This document shows, in pieces, positions 43,331-52,725 of a stretch of 64,000 nucleotides of DNA; position 1 is the first letter of the stretch; each line of letters starts with the position of its first letter. The stretch comes from Euclidia mi. Taxonomy: Eukaryota; Arthropoda; Insecta; Lepidoptera; Erebidae. The notes under the pieces were generated by a model. It was not told where the DNA came from. It saw only the letters and a program-made list of their open reading frames with translations, and did not search any database. The stretch is taken from assembly GCA_944739405.2 (NCBI GenBank), contig OX123187.2:75376450-75440449 (forward strand). Reading direction: 5' to 3'. A program made the position numbers and the translations under genes.

Positions 43331-43782
43331 CAAGAAATTGATCTGACAAACATAGGTAGATCAAATGTAACTTTGAGACCACGAAGAAACCAATTGGAAG
43401 CAAATGTGGTGGAATTAAATATTCCCTTGTCTTATAAGGCAGCCATCAACAGTAAGGAATGCCAGTTGTAGCTAGAAGCAATAAATGAAGAACTAGAAGC
43501 TTATGAGGTAAACCACACCTGGAGATTTGTTGAAAGACAGAATCACAGAAACATAACTTCAAAATGGGTCTTCAGTATCAAAAAAAATGATGATGGTAAA
43601 CAAGACAGATATAAAGCTAGACTTTGTGCTCGTGTTTTCACACAAATAGAAGGAGCCTCTTTATATGGCGACTTAGAAGAAGATATTTTTATGGAAATCC
43701 CAGATGGGGTAAAAGCACCTGGAAATAAAATGAATTTTTATTACACAGGCAAACATTTAAGATTATTTAAATTTAGTGGGAG

Positions 43783-44011
43783 TATTGGAGTAAATTTCAA
43801 TACTGGCTGTTTATATGAATACTGGCCGTATCATGTTTATAATCTTTATCTGTGGTTTTTTAAATTCAAACATTACGTATCGTGTGTTGTCTTCTTGTAA
43901 TGTCTTCTTGTAGATTTTTTCATTCTTGTTTTGTATCGCTTACTGTGCAGTATAAATAAATAACATTTATTTTGTCCAAGAAGAAGTCTTGTTTATTTTT
44001 ACCATCGAATA
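43783..44011 (+). repeat. Copia 3' LTR
   Basis: 229 bases, preceded by the purine-rich TTAGTGGGAG and followed by the target duplication CGACT. Confidence 0.93.
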
Positions 44012-44016
44012 CGACT

Positions 44017-46430
44017 TACAAAACTCCCCGAGCTCTCTCACAAAAGCGCCTGGCGTCAGTTGCGATTGAGAGGATGGGTTAATTCATAAAACTTGTTTCC
44101 TAGGAACATATATAAATACTTTATTTTCTTTCTCTATCTTTTCAGTATTTCTTAATTTATCTAGCTAATTTTTAGTAATGAATCGCAATTCAACCGATTC
44201 TCTCGGTTTGACATGTGTTTCCACGACTTTTGGTTGATCAGGTCAATCGTCAGAGACACACATGTCCAACGGAGGATTCGTTGCTAATTCTAATTGTCTT
44301 TTTTGTTGTCTAGTCAAAACACACATAACCCTTTCATTCATTTCTTTTAGCTCATCTGATGTTATTGTTATCCTTGATAAAGTATCAGCCACATTTTCAG
44401 AACCTTTTACATACGATATAACATAGTCATACTCTTCTAGTATTAACCGAAACTTCATGAGTCGGCTGGATGGATGCTTCATATTAAATAAATAAATGAG
44501 AGGTTTATGCTCTGTCAATATTTTAAACCTACGTCCATACAAATACGGACGAAAATGCTTAACGGCCCATACGATCGCTAAAAGTTCCTTTTCGATGGTT
44601 GGGTACCGTTTTTCCGCCATGTTAAGACTCCTACTAGCAAAAGCAATCGATTTTTCGTCTTCATTGGATAAAATTGCCCCTAATGCATAGCCAGATGCAT
44701 CGGTTTGTAGTATAAAGGTATTTGTTTCTGAAAAATTTGGATATTGAAGAACGGGAGGCGAAGTGAGACTGTTTTTGAGTAAACTAAAAGAATTTTCACA
44801 ACTGTCATTCCATGTAAATGGTACGTTTTTCTTTAATAATGAGTTTAAGGGATATGCTATACTAGCGAAGATTTTTATAAATTTCCTATAATAATTTGCG
44901 AAGACCACAAACCTTTTAACTTCTTCCGTGTTTGACGGCCTTGGGTAGTTAATTAATACTTTTATTTTATCCGGATCAGGTGATACACCATTTCCTGAAA
45001 CTATGTGTCCTAAATACAACATTTCTTTCCGTAGAAAATCACATTTATCCGGGTTAAGCTTAAGATTACACTGTCTAATTCGGGTAAACACTTCTAAAAG
45101 GTTTTTAATGTGATCTAACATTGATTTTCCAAAAATAACTAAATTATCTAAATAAATTAAACATTTGTCGTAATTCAGGCCTGATATAGCAATATTCATC
45201 ATTCTAGAGAATGCGCTTGGGCTTGTTTTAAGACCCATACGCATTCTTGTCATCTGAAATTGACCCGAACTGAAGGCTGTGAATTTCCTACTGTCTGAGT
45301 GAAGGCCAACTTGATAGTAAGCGGAACTTAAATCTAATTGACTAAAATAAACGGAACCGGATAATGATTCAATAATTTCGGTGATATTGGGTAAAGGAAA
45401 TTTATCATTTTCTATTACATTACTAAGCTTCCTGTAATCGACCACTAAACGCCACGACTTTTTGCCATTACTATCTGTTTTCTTAGGGACCAGTAGAACA
45501 GGACTTGACCACTCGCTTCTAGCGGGTTCAATTATTCCTTCCCGTAACATATTGTCTATCTGTTTCTGTAACTCTCCTTGTTGTTAATAAGGTAACCTAT
45601 AAGGTTTAACATATATGGGCTCAGTGTTTGGTTTTAAATAAATTTTTTGTTCATATAAATTTGTTGTTGACAATTTATCCCCGGGCAAATAAAATATATC
45701 CGGAAATTTAGCACATAAACTTTCAATACACAGTCTCTCTTCGTCATTTAAATAATTCAAATGCAGCATAGAAAATAACCTTTTTACTCTATCAGCGTTC
45801 CTGTCACACTTATCAAACGCACATAAATTATAATCTTCTAAACAATGTAAGGTCGGCTCAACATGTTTCAAAATTACCTCTTTCTCTGTTGTATTGAATA
45901 TTTTAATAGGTATTTGGCCATTCCGTGACGACACAATGGAACTTGCCATAAAAACTCCCTCACATAATTCCTTAGAAAAAATTACACCGTCACCTATGAA
46001 TGTAGTATTAATAAAATGAATAGATTCCGATCTCGACGGAATGGTTAAGTAGTGGGTAAATATATTCTATCATTATATATGTTTAATAATGATAACGTAC
46101 TAGTTTCGTTATTTAATATCGCAGCATACTTATTTAAAAAATCACTACCACTTGCCCTACAAGGTAAGGTATGAAAAACAAACAATTTGTGACTAAAAGT
46201 ATTGTTTCGCTCGTAAAGTTAAACAAACGTATCCAATCGCTTCTATATTACCGCCAACACCTTTTATAAGTGTCTTCTCTCTATAGATAGGAATATTATA
46301 AGCATGCACATGTTTATATTCTATAGCTGAAATTGATGCGCCGGTATCAAGTAACCAGTCTAAAGTACATGCACCGTTTAAACTAAATTGAATCGATAGA
46401 GCATTATGGTTACAAGTAAAAAGATAATTA
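44017..46430 (-). pseudogene. pol: Gypsy-2 protease, reverse transcriptase and RNase H
   Basis: Protease LLDTGAS lies near 46340-46360. The linker contains frame damage at 45950-46230, then an open stretch 45949-45584 ending at a TAA. The same frame continues through the 435-codon stretch 45550-44243. Motifs: REGIIEPARSEWSSP, WRLVVDYRKL (about 45450), FSQLDLSSAYYQ (about 45340) and IYLDNLVIFG (about 45150), which replaces the usual YLDD. RNase H has LQTDASGYALG (about 44700), IEKELLAIVWA and LTEHKPLIYL. After the stop at 44243 there is readable linker toward integrase until copia begins at 44011. Confidence 0.92.
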
Positions 46431-47622
46431 TTAGGAACGAAAAAACTTGTTTTCGTTACTGGTAATAATGTTTGTCGATTGCGGTTGACTGTCTGTCGAG
46501 TCTGTCAACGTATTTACGTGCTGCGAATGTGTCCTTCGATTACCAAAATTACTATTATGATAAAACTTACCTCTATAGGAAGGCCTCGACCTTGAACCGC
46601 CTCGATTCCCTGGTGGTGTTTGACTCCAACCTCGACTGTAGTTAGCGGCATAGCCTCCTTGCACATGTTGATTCGGCTTACCTCTGTGGTTTACTGCGCC
46701 TCTACCACGATAATTTTGATTAAATGAGAAACGTCCCCGACCTTGCCTGTAATTAAATCTTTTATAAGAATTCATCGATAAAATACCATCTGACGTGGAG
46801 GGCATTGACACCTCTTCATCAACAGCGGCTTAGATGGCGTCCTTGATGGTGTCAAAATTGCGGGCTGCAATTATGGTGCTAATCCTTCGATTGCGTAAAC
46901 CGTTCGCAAAACGTTTTATTGCTTGCTGTTCATTTACGGGTTTTAAAACACTGTAACTGTTATCATTTCCATCGGCTTGCGCAATCGTTAGATCAACGAA
47001 TAACTCTGTAATTTGTTGACCGTAATCATTAATAGATAAGTCATTCTGCATAAAACCTTGTAACTTAGTTTGCATAGCGGCAGCTGATTTCTTAGGTAAT
47101 AGGTGCTTTCGCATATCACTTAATAATTCATCTAATTTAGCATAAGTACGACACAAACTTAATTTCGCTGAGTGATTTAAACGACTTTTCAAAACAAAAT
47201 TAATTAACTCAAGTTTTGATTCATTTTTTAGAGTTTAAGCATAGTATTCGATGCCGTCTATTAAACTTTCGGTAGTTGATGTTTTACCGTCCAAAACTGG
47301 CAATAAGCTTAAAGCTACCTTTGAGTTAAATTCAATGGTAACGGATTTATTTATCTCAGTACACAGATCAACAATTTTGGAATATAAGCTCGTAAACATA
47401 CTACAATAGTTAGAAATTATTTTTTATATCTTTCGAAATGAGACCTTGATTTATAGATTCATTGATCTTCTTTAAGCTTTCATAATATTTTACGTTAATT
47501 AAATCTGCTTCACCAAGCTTTGTGACTAAAATATTTCCTTTTCTACGACTTGGTCCGATTTTTACTAAATACGTTTTTATATTTATTAACTCATCATACA
47601 ATTCTTTCAATATATCGGCCAT
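46431..47622 (-). pseudogene. gag: Gypsy-2 gag (broken)
   Basis: Starts at ATG 47622. A frameshift occurs near 47405, a TAA near 47237 and another TAA at 46830-46832. The last segment (46811-46431) is rich in Arg, Gly, Asn and Tyr (GRGRFSFNQNYRGRG, NRGGSRSRPSYRG) with no CCHC knuckle, a layout known from 412/mdg1 gags. Protease follows in a different frame. Confidence 0.8.
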
Positions 47623-48010
47623 AACATGTCGTTAAAATCAAAATAAAAATCACATACGTTTATGAGAGCTAAGTAGTAAAAGTATTATAAGCAAAAGTTA
47701 TACATACGAAGGTACAATACATAACACATGAAAAAAAATTGATTAAATATACGTGTCCATTTTCCAACCTTTACGATACCAATTTACGATCGCATTTCTG
47801 CACAGAATAACGCATTGCCGCACTTACTACCGATTCTTTGCACTTCTATACCGAATTTTATTTTGGACTTATATCACTTTTTCACTTTCACTTATAGCCA
47901 CACTACCGGAAAATCGTAACGCCTTTGCCTTAGACGTGTTCTTCCTTATGAAGGCCCTTGCGAGCCTCGCGCCGGAACAAGGACAGCTGCCTCTCCCATG
48001 CCCTCTGGTC

Positions 48011-48208
48011 TTATTTTGGTCTTATATTGCATTTACGGTATACTTTGTAAATCCCAAAAAGTGCAGCACAGCACAGCAACGTTGTTATCAATATGAGCAA
48101 AATGTTACTGATGCTCAGGTGGTTTTCTAATTTTTCTATGGTGTTAACGCCACTTCCAGCTGCGTTTTGTGCAAGAACAAATTCTTCTTTTGTTTGGCTA
48201 CCACCCAT
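48011..48208 (-). CDS. Small leader frame: predicted myristoylated single-pass membrane protein
   Basis: An intact 65-codon frame in the Gypsy-2 leader, 162 bases after the primer site and 388 bases before gag. The start MGGSQTK fits the N-myristoylation pattern (Gly2, Thr6, Lys7). The ATG has A at -3 and G at +4. Residues about 33-54 (SISNILLILITTLLCCAALF and after) form one hydrophobic helix with a pair of cysteines, followed by a basic tail KVYRKCNIRPK. It remains open while gag and pol carry many stops. Small leader frames are known in 412-type elements, but I know no function for this one. It could be open by chance because it is short. Confidence 0.55.
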   Translation of the reverse strand: MGGSQTKEEFVLAQNAAGSGVNTIEKLENHLSISNILLILITTLLCCAALFGIYKVYRKCNIRPK

Positions 48209-48370
48209 CTTGCCGATTTTGTGTAATTTCCAAACTTTTTGTCGCGATCAAAAGTACGAACGTACGTACAAACTTAAAGTAACGCGCAAATGTATCTGCC
48301 ATTGTGTTAAACGATACCTAGCAACTCATGAGTGTCAACGGACCACCCATCACGCGCACGCGCCTTTTAT

Positions 48371-48383
48371 GGCAGGGTCGCCA
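48371..48383 (-). promoter_or_regulatory. Gypsy-2 primer-binding site
   Basis: On the minus strand TGGCGACCCTGCC directly follows the LTR end (CCATACA). It resembles the tRNA-Arg-type primer sites of 412/mdg1. Confidence 0.7.
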
Positions 48384-48456
48384 TGTATGGTTGGGAGTCT
48401 TATGAAATGAAACTTAGACGAAAGTTGAATCAAGACTGTGTTTATTCCAATGAATA
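48384..48456 (-). repeat. Gypsy-2 5' LTR remnant
   Basis: 73 bases matching the 3' LTR from TGTATGGTTGGG. The match stops where a SINE tail begins and does not resume beyond the SINE. Confidence 0.85.
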
Positions 48457-48864
48457 TACATACATACATACATATCGTCACGCCTTTTATCCCCGAAGGG
48501 GTAGGCAGAGGTGTATTTCTACACCCACTTTTCGCCAGATATACTTTAGTCCCACGTAATAGGGGGCGAGCCTATTGCCGTACCGGGCACATTTCCAGAC
48601 TTCGTGCTGCTACTGAGAATTTCGTGACAGAAAAACCCAATAACACTGCCCGACCCAGGAATCGAACCCGGGACCTTCCGATCCCACGCGCACATTTATG
48701 GCATGAGACCAACGAGGCAGTCGTATAGGGCTTGATGTCGAGTTTTCCGTCTCTACGCAAATATGGTATTTGCATCGTGTTATCCCTTAGTCGCCTCTTA
48801 CGACACCCACGGGAAGATAGGGGGTGGTGACACTTGTATTCTATGCCGTCAACCACACGGCAAC
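48457..48864 (-). mobile_element. Two-module SINE, second copy
   Basis: Same architecture as 30986-31385: module 1 at the right (about 48727-48864), then the tRNA-derived module with the B box near 48658-48672 and a (TATG)n tail at the left edge. No target duplication is found, and the Gypsy-2 LTR ends at its border. Confidence 0.88.
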
Positions 48865-50555
48865 CAAATTCAGGCTCAGAGTATATACGGAACAATAAAA
48901 CCAATTCAAAATGATTTTTTTGTCATGTAATCAGTAATATCCTTATCGGGAAAAATCTAATAGCTATTAGATAAATATCCCTGATTGACTTGTATAATGT
49001 AGGTATCATAGTTTTCATTCATCAATCACGTCAATGTATTGTAGAATACAACAGATATATTTGTGTACCAGTATGACCAGTATAAAATAACATATTTTTG
49101 TATAACCGCCCAACATAAACGCAGGTCAGCGTATATTGGAAATAAATAGTGTTTTGTCGCGCACACCAATTTCGTCCAAATTGAAGTTACTTTTCAGATA
49201 TTGTTATACTCCCACGTACTTAAGGTACACTGATAGGTGTCACAGGAAATCTTTTGTGAGTTGAAGTGTAACAAGCGCCGTTTTTCTTAGACATCTCTCT
49301 CATTTGTCGGTTTTTCTAGGTATGGTATACTGTATATGACAATCATTGAATTTATTTTTGTGTTTGGTAAAAATCACTCATTTATGTGCTGGAAAGTTAT
49401 ATTTAGTTGCTAGTCTATTTTGGTAATATCTTGGATAGGGAAAACACTTGTTGACAGCGGATTTTCTATAGTTGTGGTATTTGCGTCTGTGTATTTGGGC
49501 ACAGTTATATGAACATAGATAAGGTTGTTTTCTTTTAATTTAACCAATTTTACTTGCAGTTTATTGATACTATTATCGACATCGCTTTTACACTCCCATC
49601 ACTAGATACCCTATGGGTAATTTTTTTACATTTCTCCCACGGCTTTCTGCTAGCGTCAATCTCCGTATTACGCCCGGCGATGGTAACACGATGAGCAGTA
49701 CATTACTAATGAATCTTGTACGTGTTAATTAGAACTTTACTGGTAGTGGTGGGATTATATTACATGTAACAGAAAACATATTACTAAGAAGTTTCACAGT
49801 GTAGTTGCATGTTTAAAATATTTGCCATACAAAGGTTTCTTGTAAAAGACTGATGCACTGTTTACTTTGTGCTATAGCCATGTGTTCATGTGTTGTGTTA
49901 GTGGCGAAAATATTTAGCTTTTCAATAAAATTAATCTTCAATAATAATGTTTACGTTAAAAAGTCGATAATGATACTCAGTCTCGTTTTGAAAGATTTAA
50001 AAAAATCTTTTTTTTTCTAGTTGCTTATAATATATCCCTAATACTGCCACTATAGTTTTTTTTGCTGTACATTCGCATTCGCATTTCTTTTCTTTCATTT
50101 ATTTCAAATCATGTCTTGTCGTATCGTGATGCGAAGTGCCAGCAGTCATGTATCAAGAAATTGTTTATAATTTGAGATACTGATTTTGAAGGAGTTACTA
50201 TTTTACTAGTTTACCGTTATAAGTGTTGCCTTGATCTCAAAATAATCTTTAAAAACATTAAATTGGGACCTAAATTGCGACGTTGCGCCATACTTGAAAT
50301 GGCTCTTAACGACTATTACTTTCTTATCCTCCTCAAATATAATGTTACCACGTCACATCCAAGAATAGGATCTTTCGTCTCCACGTGGGCGTCCTACGTG
50401 ACAACTCACGTAATGCCTCTGAACTTACTGCAAATAAAATTAGCTGCGTAAAACCGTACGAAATAAGTGAAGAACTTAATGATTCCTTATTTACAGACAA
50501 TACCTTACTGTAAACATTTGTAAACATTTTAATGTCTCAAATTGTCAAAATTCAG
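48865..50555. other. No recognisable feature
   Basis: AT-rich sequence. Short frames show no known domain. Confidence 0.5.
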
Positions 50556-51530
50556 GACGCTCAAAGTTTATCGCAACCAATTACATGTGGCGTGCAAGGT
50601 TGAATCCATGGGCCCCTTTTATTCTTGATTTATATCAATAATATCAAAGAACTTTGTCTGCTGGGGGACGTCACATTATATGCCGACGATACTTCTCTCT
50701 TTTACTTTGGTAATGACATCAATACAGTTGTAAGACAGGCTCAGGATGATTTGAATAAGCTAACCACTTGGTTCCGCTATAATTTACTAACCATAAATGT
50801 ATCTAAGACCAATTATATGATATTCAGCCCAAAAAATAAAAAAATCCCTGACCACCCCCCTCTCTGCATTGGTGCAACACCTATATCAAAAGTAGAGTCA
50901 GAAAAATACCTTGGCCTTATCCTTGATAGTCAAATTACGTGGAGACCTCACATTGACAAAATTCAATCAAAATTATCATCACTCATGGGTAGGCTTCGTG
51001 GATCTGCACGTTATTTTCCCAGATCCGTCTCTTATATTATATATAACTCATTAGTCAAATCCCACCTATGTTATCTAATCGAGCTATGGGGCACGGCAGC
51101 TAAGTCCAATCTAAAAACGTTACAAACTACACAATATAAAATTATAAAATTACTGTTTCATATGAACTACTTCACACCAACTACTACAGTATATAATACA
51201 ACTAAATTAATGTCAATAGAACAAATGTATAAATATCACACTTGTATTCTAGTACGAAAAATAGTACAAACAAATACACATGCAAATTACATTTACGAAA
51301 AAAGCGCAAATACAACATCGCATGCTAAGAAATGCAAATAATATCTGCTTGAATGTACCGCGCACTAACTATGGATACAAAAATATTAGACACGAAGGAG
51401 ATCAGTTATACAACAAACTACCTAAAGATATAAAATATATTCCGACGATGGCCTTGTTTAAAAATAAATTAAAGTACTATTTTCTAAAAAATACGCATTA
51501 GTTTAAGAAAATATATGTATATATATATAT
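50556..51530 (+). pseudogene. Jockey/CR1-group non-LTR retrotransposon, 5'-truncated
   Basis: It begins inside reverse transcriptase (LSQPITCGV, GPLLFLIYINNI with a TGA near 50605). Then comes the active site LYADDTSLFYFG (about 50675-50710), open to 51341. The thumb and C-terminal region continue in a second frame (51280-51501) after a frameshift, with NYGYKNIRHEGDQLYNKLPK and a final FKNKLKYYFL. The N-terminal gag-like part and the endonuclease are absent, which is typical of incomplete target-primed reverse transcription. Confidence 0.85.
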
Positions 51531-51589
51531 CTAACAATATACATACTTTATTTATAACATTATATTTATGACTTAATTCTATTTACAAC

Positions 51590-51591
<2 letters not shown>

Positions 51592-51646
<55 letters not shown>
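51592..51646. repeat. (AT)n microsatellite
   Basis: About 55 bases of uninterrupted AT dinucleotides, downstream of a non-LTR 3' region. Confidence 0.95.
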
Positions 51647-51650
<4 letters not shown>

Positions 51651-51960
51651 TTCATAACCCCTGTCCGATCCCGAAAGGACATATTACTGGCTTGTCAGGC
51701 ATACCAGGAAAAATAATAAAAAAAATCTAGCTCATCATAAAACATCAGAATTTATTTTCTTAGCACAGTACTATGGAGAGACATTACCCCGAATTTGGGG
51801 AAAATTCTCTAAGCTAACAACACTCCCCTCAATAGATGATTCTATTAAAATATCGTCGGCTTTCGCCGCTAAAAGCGAGCCGCCGTACACAAAGGGACCG
51901 CTCTAGTGATGTTTACGATCAACAGATAATATCGATTTATTTAATTTTAACGTGACATGT

Positions 51961-52235
51961 TACAAACTGGTAACAATAGCCTAGTGGCGATACCAACGGA
52001 CTGCCATGCAGAGGGTATCGGGTTTGATTCCACGGTGCGTATCAATAATAATAATAATACATACTAAGTTAGTAAGACTTTTCGAAGTTACGTGCGTAAT
52101 AAATTGTTAATAAACGTTTGCCCCGTGTCTCGGAAGGGGATGTCAAACCATCGCGCGTTGGACCAACAGTCATGAAGATCCTTGACAGTCGTTACGGGGA
52201 GTCAGAACCCTCAAATAAACTGATACTGGTCTTAA
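51961..52235 (+). mobile_element. tRNA-derived SINE, alternative 3' body
   Basis: The head ATAGCCTAGTGGCGATACC and B box CGGGTTTGATTCC (about 52018) lead into the AACTTCGAAAAG-type linker shared with the SINEs at 2254 and 58640. It then has a different 3' body, GTGTCTCGGAAGGGGATGTC. Confidence 0.7.
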
Positions 52236-52518
52236 CCATGGGATATTTTATTGAATAACAGTACATAAAAACATGCAATTACACAAAGCTAACATTTTAG
52301 GGGTTTACCTACCGATATTGTATCAGGTAAACAATAACATAAAATATCGATAAAAACATTACTCCAGTGAATATCATTGGTTACATCTCTAATTATTTAC
52401 CTATTTGATTTACGAATTATCAACAATTTGCCTACTTGACCACTCAGCCTTTCGCGAGCATTCCTTTTGATTAGACTTCCGGATCTCTTTAAATTGTGAA
52501 ATAGTAAATTCTTTAGGT
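52236..52518. other. No recognisable feature
   Basis: AT-rich sequence before the possible DUF4817-like frame. Confidence 0.4.
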
Positions 52519-52725
52519 ATGTCGTATTCAAACCCTGAATATTTTAACATGTTGATGTGTTTAGGTAAGAGTGAATGTAATTATGCAGGAGCTCGTAGGG
52601 AGTACGAGGAACGGTATGTTAGACCACGGGGTCTACCCGGGCCGTCGGTACGCGCGTTTCAACCGATTACGGCTTCAGTGCGGTGCTCGCATCGTTGCAG
52701 CTTTTCAAAGTGCCAGGAGTGTTAA
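52519..52725 (+). pseudogene. Possible DUF4817-like helix-turn-helix fragment of a transposon protein
   Basis: A 68-codon frame with EYFNMLMCLGKSE, then ARREYEERY and PSVRAFQ. This pattern resembles the N-terminal helix-turn-helix (DUF4817) common in insect transposon-derived proteins. No downstream catalytic part is recognised. The match is from memory. Confidence 0.4.

Larger units (their letters stand above)
42974..43782 (+). pseudogene. pol: Copia integrase-reverse transcriptase linker and reverse transcriptase remnant
   Basis: An acidic linker holds two tiers of tandem repeats (43091-43210 and 43205-43330). The start of reverse transcriptase follows (EELEAYEVNHTWRFV, SKWVFSIKKN, DRYKARLCARVF) with a TAG near 43470. 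Sequence then passes directly to EEDIFMEIPDG and to the polypurine tract. The YVDD active site and RNase H are missing, so this is a deletion derivative. Confidence 0.88.
39350..44011 (+). mobile_element. Ty1/copia LTR retrotransposon nested in Gypsy-2
   Basis: Two 229-base LTRs bound it, with a 5-base host duplication CGACT at 39345-39349 and 44012-44016. The primer site GGTTATGGGCCCAG follows the 5' LTR directly, and a purine tract (about 43774-43782) precedes the 3' LTR. The integrase-before-reverse-transcriptase order is diagnostic of copia. Most of the reverse transcriptase and all RNase H are deleted. LTRs differ at about four positions. Confidence 0.95.
37764..48456 (-). mobile_element. 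Second Ty3/gypsy element (Gypsy-2), 412/mdg1-like, with nested copia
   Basis: Minus-strand order from the right: LTR remnant (48384-48456), primer site, leader with a small frame, gag, protease, reverse transcriptase, RNase H, integrase, LTR (37764-37905). The gag lacks a CCHC knuckle and is Arg/Gly-rich, and the primer site starts TGGCGACC. Both fit the 412/mdg1 group, though the assignment is tentative. Removing copia leaves about 6 kb. Many nonsense codons and a substituted catalytic residue make it inactive. Confidence 0.9.

Noticed and set aside
43025..43403. Minus-strand frames rich in Cys, Ile and Leu or His
   Set aside because: These are shadows of the copia linker tandem repeats.
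47753..48130. 125-codon plus-strand frame with hydrophobic stretches
   Set aside because: It is antisense to the Gypsy-2 leader and the small leader frame, with no homology that I recognise.
51592..51646. CRISPR-like or telomeric repeat
   Set aside because: It is a plain AT dinucleotide tract. No spaced repeats or TTAGG arrays are present anywhere in the window.
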